This document shows, piece by piece, positions 22,004 through 30,437 of a DNA stretch of 64,000 nt. Position 1 is the first letter of the stretch. Every line of letters begins with the position of its first letter. The notes under the pieces were generated by a model. It was not told the origin of the DNA. It was given only the letters and a program-made list of their open reading frames with translations, and searched no databases. The stretch is taken from assembly GCF_900112285.1 (NCBI RefSeq), contig NZ_FOKZ01000005.1, positions 148,628-212,627 of the forward strand. The letters run 5' to 3'. Origin of the DNA: Polaromonas sp. OV174 (GTDB taxonomy: Bacteria; Pseudomonadota; Gammaproteobacteria; Burkholderiales; Burkholderiaceae_C). A program made the translations under genes and the position numbers.

Positions 22004-22657
22004 TCAGCAGCCCAGCAAAGCCGGCAGCGCCCGCATGTGGTTGAACACCTGTGCCGCACCGGCCTCGCGCAGAGCCGCGCCATCGTCCAGTGGCGCATAG
22101 GCAAAAACGGTGGCGCCGGCCGCCACGCCGGCGCACACGCCGGTCACCGTGTCTTCCACCACGGCACAGCCGCGCGGGTCGGCGCCCAGATGCGCGGCAG
22201 CAGCCAGATAGACATCGGGCGCTGGCTTGGAGCGCGGCATTTCGTGGCCGCTGAAAATTCGGCCCTCAAAGTAGCCCATCAGCCCGACCTGCTGCAACTG
22301 CATCTCCACCTTGAAACGGTCTGCGCCCGAGGCGCAGGCCATGCGCTGGCCGGCGCTGGCATGCACGGCCGCCACGGCCTCGTGCACGCCCGCTATGGCC
22401 TGCAGCCGCGCCGTCAGTTCCCGGTTGCGCCGGGCATAAAACTCGGCCATCCAGTCTTCGGTCAGCGGCCTACCGGTGCGCGCCTCGATGAGGGCGCGTT
22501 CATCGCGCACCGCCTTGCCGATAAAAAGCCGCATGCACTCGGCCGGCGTGAGCGACCAGCCGCCCTCCTCCAGCATGTCACGCAGCACGCCATTGGTAAT
22601 GGGCTCGCTGTCCACCAGCACGCCATCACAGTCAAACAAAACGGCTTCGAATTTCAT
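22004..22657 (-). CDS. HAD-superfamily hydrolase (phosphoglycolate phosphatase / beta-phosphoglucomutase-like)
   Basis: A 217-aa phosphatase with the HAD nucleophile motif FDCDGVLVDSEP at residues 8-19, a helical cap, motif II Ser in CASGADR, the Lys in motif III (RSKPAPDVYL) and motif IV VVEDTVTGV. The GHEMPRSKPAPDVYL segment places it with the phosphoglucomutase-like and sugar phosphatase group. The exact substrate cannot be told. It is three bases upstream of the patatin gene, so the two are likely co-transcribed, although no functional link is known. A repeat copy lies just upstream of its start. Confidence 0.88.
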   Translation of the reverse strand: MKFEAVLFDCDGVLVDSEPITNGVLRDMLEEGGWSLTPAECMRLFIGKAVRDERALIEARTGRPLTEDWMAEFYARRNRELTARLQAIAGVHEAVAAVHASAGQRMACASGADRFKVEMQLQQVGLMGYFEGRIFSGHEMPRSKPAPDVYLAAAAHLGADPRGCAVVEDTVTGVCAGVAAGATVFAYAPLDDGAALREAGAAQVFNHMRALPALLGC

Positions 22658-22667
22658 TTTTTACTCA

Positions 22668-22718
22668 TTTATTAATAGCTTCTTGCGCCCGTATTTATTG
22701 GGCCAGAGCCATATTTCA
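22668..22718 (+). repeat. Dispersed AT-rich repeat family, intergenic copy
   Basis: Contains TTATTAATAGCT, then a C-rich stretch with TTGCGC, and the block ATTGGGCCAGAGCC also found at 58790-58807. It fills the gap between the YchJ and HAD genes. Confidence 0.75.
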
Positions 22719-22719
22719 C

Positions 22720-23145
22720 TTAAAACTGATCGCCATCGACGTAATACCAGCGCCCCTGCTCACGCACAAAGCGGCTGCGCTCGTGCAGGCGCACGGCGCG
22801 GCCGCCCTCGCGGTAGCGGGCGACAAACTCGACCTCGGCGTGGTCGGCGTCCTGCACGCGCTGCGAACGCACTTCCAGCCCCAACCATTTGGCGGCCGGC
22901 TCCAGTGTCAGCTCGGCCGGGCGCGTGCTGCCATGCCAGGTGGCGAGCAGATAGTCGCGGCGGCCCAGCACAAAAGCGCTGTAGCGCGAGCGCATCAGGA
23001 CTTCGGCGTCGGGCGCTGGCGTGCCGCTCAAGTCATCCAGATAGCGGCCGCAGCAGGCGGCAAAAGTCAGAGGCTGGGCCTGGCTCGACTTGGCCGGATT
23101 CAGCGCCTTGGCAGCGCTGCGACCACAAGGGCAAGGCGTCGTCAT
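22720..23145 (-). CDS. YchJ family protein with SEC-C zinc motif
   Basis: A 141-aa protein of the UPF0225/YchJ family. It begins MTTPCPCG, and a second Cys pair (ACCGRYL) follows near residue 32, giving the metal-binding SEC-C-like N-terminus. The body has the family pattern MRSRYSAFVLGRRDYLLATWH and WLGLEV, ending in RWYYVDGD. The molecular function is not established. The start ATG at 23145 yields the expected CPCG N-terminus. No operon partner is evident; the gene precedes the HAD and patatin genes on the same strand. Confidence 0.9.
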   Translation of the reverse strand: MTTPCPCGRSAAKALNPAKSSQAQPLTFAACCGRYLDDLSGTPAPDAEVLMRSRYSAFVLGRRDYLLATWHGSTRPAELTLEPAAKWLGLEVRSQRVQDADHAEVEFVARYREGGRAVRLHERSRFVREQGRWYYVDGDQF

Positions 23146-23453
23146 GCGCCTTGGGCCTCAAAGCCACGGGCCCGTTGAGCGTCATGGTCGCGCATCCAGA
23201 TAGTGTTCATGGTTCCGATTTTTACAGATAGCGCCTGAACAGGGCCGAGGTGATTTGAAATGGAAGGAGTTCTGGCTGTGCCCATGGTGATTTTGGAGCG
23301 AATAAAAAGCCCCCGGCACAGCCCTGTTGGCTTAAGATCAAAAACCTTTGTTCGCATGCGGCCACCACGTTTTTCGCAAACCGTTCAAACAAGACCTTAG
23401 GCATAAAAGTGATGACGCGGATTCAATGCGGCGGGCTACCAAAAGAGGTTTTC
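23146..23453. other. Intergenic region, no gene seen
   Basis: About 308 bases between two divergently transcribed genes. It should hold promoters for both ychJ and the small lipoprotein gene. I find no convincing reading frame, RNA gene or palindrome. Confidence 0.5.
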
Positions 23454-23942
23454 ATGAAACACTTTTCGTTCGGCTTGTTGTTGATCGCCGCCGCTTTGGC
23501 CGGCTGCGCCTCCACCCAAGTCACTCCCAATCAGGCGTCAAGCGCCCGCACCGAGAGCTGCAAAGCCGCCTCACAAGCGGACATTGCCTCGCTGTTTGAT
23601 CGCTGGAACCGATCCCTGCAAACGGGTGACCCACAGAAGGTGGTCGCCAACTACGCGCAGCAGTCCATCCTGTTGCCCACGGTGTCAAACACGCCCCGCC
23701 TCACGCCCGCGGAAAAGCTCGACTACTTTCAACATTTTTTAGAAAATCGCCCCTCCGGCAAGATCGACATGCGCGTGATTGAGATCGACTGCAACACCGC
23801 CTGGGACGCCGGCCTGTATACCTTCACCTTTGCCAAAACCGGCGCCTCGGTCAGCGGACGCTACAGCTACACCTATCGCTGGAACGGCTCGGACTGGTTG
23901 ATCACCAGTCACCATTCATCGGCCATGCCCGAGAGCAAATAG
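23454..23942 (+). CDS. Predicted lipoprotein, SgcJ/EcaC-like (NTF2-fold) family
   Basis: A 162-aa secreted or lipid-anchored protein. The signal peptide FSFGLLLIAAALAGC ends in a lipobox (LAGC). The mature part has an NTF2-like / CaMKII-association-domain pattern: LFDRWNRSLQTGDPQKVVANYAQQS, then a central LDYFQHFL helix and the final strands SGRYSYTYRWNGSDWLITSHHSS. Proteins of this group are usually annotated SgcJ/EcaC family or DUF4440-like, with no known reaction. The ATG at 23454 has an AAAGAGG ribosome binding site at 5 bases spacing; a longer upstream reading would bury the signal peptide. Confidence 0.85.
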   Translation: MKHFSFGLLLIAAALAGCASTQVTPNQASSARTESCKAASQADIASLFDRWNRSLQTGDPQKVVANYAQQSILLPTVSNTPRLTPAEKLDYFQHFLENRPSGKIDMRVIEIDCNTAWDAGLYTFTFAKTGASVSGRYSYTYRWNGSDWLITSHHSSAMPESK

Positions 23943-24021
23943 TGTGGGGTGGTGGCAGGCAGCGGCTGCGCTTGCGCCACCAGCGAAGTCATCGTGAGTG
24001 CTTCTGACGAAGGCCGTAGGT

Positions 24022-24038
24022 GCTATCTAATAAATAGC
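24022..24038 (+). repeat. Short hairpin resembling the dispersed repeat core
   Basis: GCTATCTAATAAATAGC forms a five-pair hairpin and resembles the repeat core GCTATTATTTTAATAGC. The following bases (TTCGCTTATAC) loosely resemble the body of the family. It may be a decayed copy. Confidence 0.4.
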
Positions 24039-24111
24039 AATCTTCGCTTATACAGTGCACGCTATCGACTTATTTCGCTCAAAAGTGAAGGCCACTTATA
24101 TGCATATATGC

Positions 24112-24528
24112 TCAGGCCTTTTTGGCCTTGCGCGCTTCCAGCGTTTCGGTGGGCGCGCCCTGCTTGAGCCATTCGGCAAAGCCGCCATCTATGTGAGCGA
24201 CGTTGCACATGCCCATGTCCTGCAAGGTCTTGGTGGCCAGCGCGCTGCGCCAGCCGGCGCCGCAAAACAGGATGAACTCCCGGCTCTCGTCGGCAAACAC
24301 CGGCTTGTGGTACGGCGAGGCCGGATCGACCCAGAATTCGAGCATGCCGCGCGGTGCCAGAAAGGCACCGGGTACCGTACCTTCGCGCTCCAGCTCGCGC
24401 ACATCGCGGATGTCCACGATCTGCACTTTCGGGTCGGACAAGCGGCTTTGAACCTCGGCCACCGAATAGGTTTTGACCTGGGCCATGGCCTCGTCAACGA
24501 GGGCGCGGAATCCTTTGGTGATGGGCAT
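24112..24528 (-). CDS. Rhodanese-like sulfurtransferase, single domain
   Basis: A 138-aa single rhodanese domain. The motif VQIVDIRDVRELEREGTVPGAFLAPRG, the active-site loop LFCGAGWRSALA with its catalytic Cys, and the C-terminal GMCNVAHIDGGFAEWLKQG are all as expected. The ATG at 24528 has GGAG at 8 bases spacing. The C-terminus is basic (EARKAKKA). The sulfur donor and acceptor are unknown. It follows the acyl-CoA dehydrogenase gene on the same strand across a copy of the GC-rich repeat. Confidence 0.92.
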   Translation of the reverse strand: MPITKGFRALVDEAMAQVKTYSVAEVQSRLSDPKVQIVDIRDVRELEREGTVPGAFLAPRGMLEFWVDPASPYHKPVFADESREFILFCGAGWRSALATKTLQDMGMCNVAHIDGGFAEWLKQGAPTETLEARKAKKA

Positions 24529-24617
24529 GGTCTTGTCTCCTACTGGGGGTTGTGAACAGATGCTCAAGTTTACGGCGTGCGCCACCATCCGGCTGAACCA
24601 AGGCCCCGTACCCAAAC

Positions 24618-24705
24618 CAAGCAGGGGCCGCGGGACCGGCTTTGCCGGACCGCAGGCGCAGCGGCCCCCTCGGGGGCAGGGAGTTACACGCAGTGAACGA
24701 CCGTG
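24618..24705 (+). repeat. GC-rich post-stop repeat, copy B (88 bp)
   Basis: Near-identical partner of the repeat at 11328-11416. It lies a few bases after the stop codon of the acyl-CoA dehydrogenase gene and before the rhodanese gene, the same arrangement as copy A. Confidence 0.85.
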
Positions 24706-24711
24706 GGGGAC

Positions 24712-25839
24712 CTAAAGTGCTCGCTGAATGATGATTTTCTGCACGTCGGACGTGCCCTCATAAATCTGGCAGACGCGCACGTCGCGGTAAATGCGCTCCA
24801 GCGGAAAGTCGCTGACATAGCCGTAGCCGCCCAGGGTCTGGATGGCGGCGCTGCAGACCTGCTCGGCCATCTCGCTGGCAAACAGCTTGGCCATGGCGGC
24901 CTCCTTCAGGCAGGGCCGGCCGGCGTCGCGCAGGCTGGCGGCATGCCAGATCAGCTGGCGTGCCGCCTCAATTTTGGTGGCGCACTCGGCCAACCGGAAA
25001 CCCACGGCCTGGTGATTCATGATGGCGGTGCCAAAACTCTGACGCTCCTTGGCGTAAGCCACGGCCACCTCAAACGCGCTGCGCGCCATGCCCACGCTCT
25101 GGGCCGCGATGCCTATGCGCCCGCCTTCGAGCGCGCCCAGCGCGATCTTGTAGCCCTCGCCTTCGGCACCGATCAGGTTTTCGGCCGGGATGCGGCAGTT
25201 GTCGAAATTGATCTGCGCGGTGTCACTGCTGTGCTGGCCCAGCTTGTCTTCCAGACTCGCCACCACATAGCCGGGCGCGTTGGTAGGCACCATGAAGGCG
25301 CTCATGCCCTTCTTGCCGGCGCCCTTGTCTGTCACGGCGATGACGATGGCAGCATGGCCGTTCTTGCCGCTGGTGATGAACTGCTTGACGCCGTTGATCA
25401 CATATTCATCACCCTGTTTCACCGCCGTGGTGCGCAGCGACGAAGCATCGCTGCCCACATGCGGCTCGGTCAGGCAGAACACGCCCAACATCTGGCCCTG
25501 CGCCAGCGGTGTCAGCCACTGCTTTTTCTGCTGCGCATTGCCGTAGCGCATCAAGATGGCATTGACCGGGCAGTTGGTGACGCTGATGGCGGTGCTGGTG
25601 CCGCCGTCGCCAGCGGCAATTTCTTCCAGCACCAGCGCCAGCGTGAGGTAGTCGAGATGGGCGCCGCCAAACTCTTCGGGCACACAAATGCCGTAAGCGC
25701 CCAGTGCCGCCAGGCCCTGGTGCGCTTCCTTGGGGAAGTGGTGTTCCTTGTCCCAGCGTGCGGCGTGGGGCCACAGTTCGGCTTGCGCAAAGTCGCGCAC
25801 GGCGTCACGGATCATTTCCTGGTCAGAGGTCAGCAGCAT
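24712..25839 (-). CDS. Acyl-CoA dehydrogenase
   Basis: FAD-dependent dehydrogenase of acyl-CoA, 375 aa. The conserved segments are GVFCLTEPHVGSDASSLRT (FAD contact), YVINGVKQFITSG, ALEGGRIGIAAQSVGMA and the C-terminal FPLERIYRDVRVCQIYEGTS, with the catalytic Glu in IYEGTS as in short- and medium-chain enzymes. This differs from the isovaleryl-CoA dehydrogenase in this window, whose base lies in mid-protein, so it acts on another acyl-CoA. GGAG precedes the ATG at 25839 at 8 bases spacing. It may serve short-chain or 2-methyl-branched acyl-CoAs from isoleucine or valine, an inference from neighbourhood only. Confidence 0.92.
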   Translation of the reverse strand: MLLTSDQEMIRDAVRDFAQAELWPHAARWDKEHHFPKEAHQGLAALGAYGICVPEEFGGAHLDYLTLALVLEEIAAGDGGTSTAISVTNCPVNAILMRYGNAQQKKQWLTPLAQGQMLGVFCLTEPHVGSDASSLRTTAVKQGDEYVINGVKQFITSGKNGHAAIVIAVTDKGAGKKGMSAFMVPTNAPGYVVASLEDKLGQHSSDTAQINFDNCRIPAENLIGAEGEGYKIALGALEGGRIGIAAQSVGMARSAFEVAVAYAKERQSFGTAIMNHQAVGFRLAECATKIEAARQLIWHAASLRDAGRPCLKEAAMAKLFASEMAEQVCSAAIQTLGGYGYVSDFPLERIYRDVRVCQIYEGTSDVQKIIIQRAL

Positions 25840-25894
25840 GGTGAAAATCTCCGTTGGTTCTTGGTCTGTCGTTATTCAAAAAAATCGGTCGGCG

Positions 25895-26566
25895 CTACCA
25901 CTGCGCCATGCGCTGGCCGTCGTGGCGCAGCAGGCGCCCACGGTCGGCCGGCGTCACGCTGGCCAGGGTGCGCATCAGGCCATGCACACTGTCGGCCATG
26001 CTCAGCGGTGCGGCGGCACCGCCCATGTCGGTCTGGGTCCAGCCCGGGTCCAGCGCCACCAGGGTGGCGCGCGGCCAAGCTGGCTGGGCCGCCGCCACGG
26101 CCATGTTCAGCGCCGCCTTGCTGACGCGGTACAGCCAGGCATCGCTGTCTGCCGCGCTGATCAGCGACATCTCGCTGGAGAAAAATCCGAACACGCCGTC
26201 GGCCTCTTCCACCAGCGGCGCCACCTGGGGCAACACCTGCATGGCGCCCAGCACATTGGCGTGCAGCACCCGGTCGAACTGTTCACGGGTGGGCGGCGTG
26301 GCCGCGTCATGGCCATCCCACACGCCGGCCACGTATAGCGCCAGGGCTATCTTTTCGCCGTCCAGCGTCCAGGCCAGGCTGCTCACGCTCGCGGGCTGGG
26401 CCACATCGACCGTGAGCACCTTCTCCACGCCCAGCGCCTGCAGGCGCTCGCGTCCGGCGGCATCGCGTGCGGTGGCGAACACGCGCTCGCCCGCCTGCAC
26501 ATACTGGCGTGCCAGCTCCAGGCCCAGCCCGCGCGAGGCGCCTATGATCAAGACAATTGGTATCAA
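25895..26566 (-). CDS. Short-chain dehydrogenase/reductase (SDR) family oxidoreductase
   Basis: A 223-aa NAD(P)-dependent Rossmann protein: GASRGLGLE at residues 9-17 binds the dinucleotide, VDVAQP follows the fourth strand, and YRVSK holds the catalytic Tyr and Lys. The C-terminal DPGWTQTDMGG is typical of small SDRs of the C-factor type. The only suitable start is TTG at 26566. Its ribosome binding site GGAGG at 5 bases spacing and the TTG itself lie inside a copy of the dispersed repeat (26559-26615), so the repeat appears to have become the translation start. The substrate is unknown. Confidence 0.87.
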   Translation of the reverse strand: MIPIVLIIGASRGLGLELARQYVQAGERVFATARDAAGRERLQALGVEKVLTVDVAQPASVSSLAWTLDGEKIALALYVAGVWDGHDAATPPTREQFDRVLHANVLGAMQVLPQVAPLVEEADGVFGFFSSEMSLISAADSDAWLYRVSKAALNMAVAAAQPAWPRATLVALDPGWTQTDMGGAAAPLSMADSVHGLMRTLASVTPADRGRLLRHDGQRMAQW

Positions 26567-26615
26567 ATTGGCCTCCAGCGCTTATGCAGAAAGCGCAAGC
26601 AGCTATCAAATTGGA
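26559..26615 (-). repeat. Dispersed AT-rich repeat family, copy forming a gene start
   Basis: On the minus strand it reads AGCTGCTTGCGCTTTCTGC, then ATAAGCGCTGGAGGCC and AATTTGATACC. The last part supplies the GGAGG and TTG of the SDR gene. The pairing GCGCTT/AAGCGC forms a hairpin in the middle. Confidence 0.8.
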
Positions 26616-26630
26616 AGCATTCTAGCGACA

Positions 26631-27263
26631 TCATCCCACCCACGGCGCTTGCTCATCGGCGATCTGCCGCGCGTAGCGCTGCACCATGGCTTCTTGCGAC
26701 TCCTGCACCGGGCCGGCGTGGATCTGGTCGTGGATCATTTCGTTCATGGTCGGCAAGGCGCTTCGTTCGATGTGCGCACCGGCCTGCCACAGGCGCGAGC
26801 GCATCAGCGCCTTGGCGCAATGCAGGTAGACCTCGGCCACCTGCACCTCAATCACCAGCTTGGGGCGCTGGCGCTCGGCGCTAAAGCGCTCGGTGAATGC
26901 GGGCTCGTCACGCAGCCGCGCCCTGCCATTGATGCGCAGGGTTTCGTCCACGCCCGGGATCATGAACAACAGGCCGATGCGCGGGTCCTGCAGCAGGTTG
27001 CCCAGCGTATCTAGCCGGTTGTTGCCGCCCGCATCGGGCAGCAGCACGGTGTGCGCGTCGGCCACCTGCACAAAGCCCGGCGGTCCGCCGCGCGGCGACG
27101 CGTCCATGAACGCGCCGGCGCCGCCACCAGTGGACAGTACGCAAAAAGGCGACAGCGCCATGAAGCGCTGGCAGTGCGCGTCCAGCCGCGCCTGCTGCTT
27201 GCGCAGCGCGCGCTCGCCGGGCGCGGCATACAGCGCACGCAGTTGTTCAGCCGTCGTGATCAT
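26631..27263 (-). CDS. Pyridoxamine 5'-phosphate oxidase-like FMN-binding protein
   Basis: A 210-aa split-barrel flavoprotein of the MSMEG_1061/PNPOx-like group. Signs are FCVLSTGGGAGAFMDASPRGGPPGFV and the RLDTLGNLLQDPRIGLLFMIPGVDETLRINGRA segment that carries the flavin-contacting residues. The C-terminal VYLHCAKALMRSRLW matches the group. These proteins reduce or oxidise unknown small molecules with FMN; the true PdxH reaction is unlikely. It lies between the thiolase and SDR genes on the same strand. The ATG at 27263 has no strong ribosome binding site. Confidence 0.85.
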   Translation of the reverse strand: MITTAEQLRALYAAPGERALRKQQARLDAHCQRFMALSPFCVLSTGGGAGAFMDASPRGGPPGFVQVADAHTVLLPDAGGNNRLDTLGNLLQDPRIGLLFMIPGVDETLRINGRARLRDEPAFTERFSAERQRPKLVIEVQVAEVYLHCAKALMRSRLWQAGAHIERSALPTMNEMIHDQIHAGPVQESQEAMVQRYARQIADEQAPWVG

Positions 27264-27282
27264 GGCGCGATGCGGGCGCGCT

Positions 27283-28464
27283 TCAGACCAGTTCGATCGC
27301 CAGCGCCGTGCCTTCGCCGCCGCCTATGCACAAGGTGGCCACGCCTTTTGTGAGGCCGCGCGCCTTCAGCGCATGGATTAGCGTAACGATGATGCGGGCG
27401 CCGGACGCGCCAATCGGGTGGCCCAGCGCGCAGGCGCCGCCGTTGACGTTGACGATGTCGTGGCTGATGCCCAATTCCTTCATCGCGGCCATGGGCACCA
27501 CGGCAAAGGCTTCGTTGATTTCCCACAAGTCCACGTCCTTGACGCTCCAGCCGATTTTCTTCAGCAGTTTTTGCACAGCACCGACCGGTGCGGTGGAGAA
27601 CCACTCGGGCGCTTGGGCAAAGGTGGCGTGGCCGACGATGCGGGCTATTGGCGTGGCGCCCAGCTCTTTCGCGGTGGATTCGCGCGCCAGCACCAGGGCG
27701 GCGGCGCCGTCGTTGATGGAGGAGCTGGAAGCGGCGGTGATGGTGCCGTCTTTCTTGAAGGCGGGCTTGAGCGCTGGAATCTTGTCGAGTTTGACCTTGC
27801 CCGGACCTTCGTCGATGGAGATCACGGTGTCGCCGCTGCGGCCCTTGACGGTGACGGGCGTGATCTCGGCCTTGAAGGCGCCGGATTCGGTGGCGGCCTT
27901 GGCGCGCTGTACGCTGGCGGTGGCAAAGGCGTCTTGCGCCTCGCGGCTGAACTGGTATTTGGCGGCGCAGTCTTCGCCGAAAGTACCCATGGAGCGGCCG
28001 GGCTCGTAAGCGTCTTCCAGTCCGTCCAGCATCATGTGGTCAAACACACGGTCGTGGCCAATGCGCATGCCGCCTCTGGCCTTGGGCAGCAGATAAGGCG
28101 CGTTGGTCATGCTTTCCATGCCGCCGGCAACCACCACGTCACGGCTGCCTGCCAACAGCTGGTCATTGGCCAGCATGGTGGCCTCCATGCCGGAGCCGCA
28201 CATCTTGGACAGCGTGACCGCGCCCACACTGGCCGGCAGGCCACCCTTGAAACCGGCCTGGCGTGCCGGCGCCTGGCCCTGGCCGGCCATCAGGCAGTTG
28301 CCAAACAGCACTTCGTCGACTTTTTCGGGCGCAATGCCAGAGCGCTCTATGGCCGCCTTGATGGCGGCGCCACCCAGATCATGCGCCGAGAGGCTGGCGA
28401 AATCGCCCTGGAAAGCCCCCATGGGGGTGCGGGCGGCGCCGAGGATGACGATGGAATCAGACAT
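27283..28464 (-). CDS. Acetyl-CoA C-acetyltransferase (thiolase)
   Basis: Condenses or cleaves acetoacetyl-CoA. The nucleophilic Cys is in LSKMCGSGMEA (residue 89), the His in NGGACALGHPIGASGARI and the second Cys in TLCIGGGEGTA, the full thiolase II triad. Length is 393 aa. The ATG at 28464 follows AAGGAG at 6-7 bases spacing. In this cluster it would split the acetoacetyl-CoA made from the acetoacetate end of leucine breakdown, giving two acetyl-CoA. The same enzyme type also starts polyhydroxybutyrate synthesis, but no phaB or phaC is adjacent, so that role is not supported here. Confidence 0.93.
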   Translation of the reverse strand: MSDSIVILGAARTPMGAFQGDFASLSAHDLGGAAIKAAIERSGIAPEKVDEVLFGNCLMAGQGQAPARQAGFKGGLPASVGAVTLSKMCGSGMEATMLANDQLLAGSRDVVVAGGMESMTNAPYLLPKARGGMRIGHDRVFDHMMLDGLEDAYEPGRSMGTFGEDCAAKYQFSREAQDAFATASVQRAKAATESGAFKAEITPVTVKGRSGDTVISIDEGPGKVKLDKIPALKPAFKKDGTITAASSSSINDGAAALVLARESTAKELGATPIARIVGHATFAQAPEWFSTAPVGAVQKLLKKIGWSVKDVDLWEINEAFAVVPMAAMKELGISHDIVNVNGGACALGHPIGASGARIIVTLIHALKARGLTKGVATLCIGGGEGTALAIELV

Positions 28465-28536
28465 GGTTTTCTCCTTGAACATTAAAAGGGACGAAACAAA
28501 TCAAACAAGTCCTTGCGCGCTCGGCTCTCTGGCGCA

Positions 28537-30354
28537 TTACTCGGGTTTTTCCTTGCGCGGCAAATGGGCAAAACGCTTGCTGCGCTCGTAGGGGAAGACA
28601 TCGTGCACGTGGCCGGCCCGGATGCGCGCCTGGTGGCTTTGCCAGAAACCGGCTTCCAGCAAATCGCCATGGTGCTTCATGAAGAATTCGCGCACCGTGT
28701 CGTTGCCCAGCAGGAAGGGACCAAAGGTTTCGGGAAACACGTCCCTGGGGCCTACCGAATACCAGACCTCGCCGCTCATTTCCTCTTCCTCGTTGCGCGG
28801 CGCCGGCACGCGGCGAAAGTTGCAGTCGGTGATGTATTCGATTTCGTCGTAGTCGTAAAACACCACCTTGCCGTTGCGCGTGATGCCGAAGTTTTTCCAC
28901 AGCATGTCGCCGGGAAAGATGTTGGCCGCCACCAGGTCTTTGATGGCGTTGCCGTATTCGATCACGGCGCCCTCGACCTGCTCGCGGGCGCGGACGTCGT
29001 CGACGCCGGTGGCCAAGGCTTCCTGCAGGTAGATATTGAGCGGAATCATGCGCCGCTCTATGTACAGGTGCTTGATGATGAGTTCTTCGTGGCCATCGCC
29101 GTCGCGGTCGCTGATCTCCAGCTGGCTGGGGGCAAACTTGCGGATTTCCTCGACCAGCGCTTCTTCGAAGCGTTCACGCTGGAAGGCGACTTGGCTGTAC
29201 TCCAGCGTGTCGGCCATGCGACCGACGCGGTCATGCTGCTTGACCAGCAAATACTTGCCCTTGATCTGCTCGCGCGTGGTGTCTTTTTGCGGCGGGTAGT
29301 AGTCCTTGATCAGCTTGAACACATAGGGAAACGAAGGCAGGTCAAACACCAGCATGACCATGCCCTTGATGCCGGGGGCGATGCGAAACTTGTCGCTGGA
29401 ATGCTTGAGGTGGTAGAGGAAGTCGCGGTAAAACAGCGTCTTGCCCTGCTTGGCCAGGCCCAGCGCGTTGTAAATTTCATTGCGCGGCTTGCGCGGCATC
29501 AGGGAGCGCAAAAACTGCACATAGGCACTGGGAACCTCCATGTCGACCATGAAGTAGGCCCGGGCAAAGCTGAACAGCGCCTGCAAATCATCCTCGCCGA
29601 ACAAGGCCGCATCGATCACCAGCTTGCCGCTCTTGGCGCTGTGCAACAGCGGCAGCGCAAACGCCACCTCCGTAAAGCCGTTGATGATCTTGCCCACCAC
29701 GTAGGCGCCCTTATTGCGAAAGAACAGCGAGGACAGCACCTGAATCTGGAAATTGGCGCGCAGCTTGACCTTGGCGATGTGCTCGCTGATGGCCGCCAGC
29801 ACAAAATCGACATCGCGCGGCAGGGCTTCAAATTCGCGCTGCAATTGAAAGCTGTCGACGATGCGCAAAATGGTGTCGCGCAAGCTGTCGCGGCTCGGGT
29901 AGTAGGCACGGTAGGTCGGCCTGGCCGCCGGCTCGTCGTTTTCGATGTACTCGGTGCTGACCGCCGGCCGCACAAAGATGAAGTCGTTGTGAAAGTGGGT
30001 GCGGTGCAGTATCTTGGTCGTGACCGAATTGAAAAAGGTTTCGGCCAGCTCGGGCTGGTGGTGATTGACCAGCAAGCCTACGTAATGCAGCTTGATCTGG
30101 TGCCAGACGTCCATGGGCTGCGCGCCGGCCTTGAACTCTTTTTCCAGCCGCATGACGCATTCCTTGACGCGCAAGTCGTAGAACTCGATGCGCTCGCGCT
30201 GGGCTCGCTGCTGGCCGTGCCAGTCTGCGGTTTCAAAGCGGTGCTTGGCGCGCGCTGACTCGGAACGAAACAGCCGGTAATGGCGGTTAAAGCCATCCAT
30301 CATCGCTTTGGCGATGTCATAGGCGAGGGGTGAGTCCAGCCGCTGCGGGAACAT
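28537..30354 (-). CDS. aceK: Isocitrate dehydrogenase kinase/phosphatase
   Basis: Bifunctional enzyme that phosphorylates and dephosphorylates isocitrate dehydrogenase, setting the split between the citric acid cycle and the glyoxylate bypass. The 605-aa protein has the family N-terminus [29 protein letters not shown], the ATP-binding region with [20 protein letters not shown], and the catalytic [25 protein letters not shown]. The ATG at 30354 matches the usual start, although it has no clear ribosome binding site. Unlike in enteric bacteria it is not beside aceB or aceA but between thiolase and carbonic anhydrase, downstream of liuA, suggesting control together with acetyl-CoA-generating catabolism. 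Confidence 0.96.
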   Translation of the reverse strand: MFPQRLDSPLAYDIAKAMMDGFNRHYRLFRSESARAKHRFETADWHGQQRAQRERIEFYDLRVKECVMRLEKEFKAGAQPMDVWHQIKLHYVGLLVNHHQPELAETFFNSVTTKILHRTHFHNDFIFVRPAVSTEYIENDEPAARPTYRAYYPSRDSLRDTILRIVDSFQLQREFEALPRDVDFVLAAISEHIAKVKLRANFQIQVLSSLFFRNKGAYVVGKIINGFTEVAFALPLLHSAKSGKLVIDAALFGEDDLQALFSFARAYFMVDMEVPSAYVQFLRSLMPRKPRNEIYNALGLAKQGKTLFYRDFLYHLKHSSDKFRIAPGIKGMVMLVFDLPSFPYVFKLIKDYYPPQKDTTREQIKGKYLLVKQHDRVGRMADTLEYSQVAFQRERFEEALVEEIRKFAPSQLEISDRDGDGHEELIIKHLYIERRMIPLNIYLQEALATGVDDVRAREQVEGAVIEYGNAIKDLVAANIFPGDMLWKNFGITRNGKVVFYDYDEIEYITDCNFRRVPAPRNEEEEMSGEVWYSVGPRDVFPETFGPFLLGNDTVREFFMKHHGDLLEAGFWQSHQARIRAGHVHDVFPYERSKRFAHLPRKEKPE

Positions 30355-30437
30355 GTCAGGGCCCGTCCGGCCGCCCGCAGGGCACTGAGCGCGCCCTGGC
30401 GGGGCGGCGAACACAGTGTGCGTGGCGGCGTTTCATA

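Noticed and set aside
28513..30258. Plus-strand open frame of 581 codons
   Set aside because: Antisense shadow of aceK, which is unmistakable.
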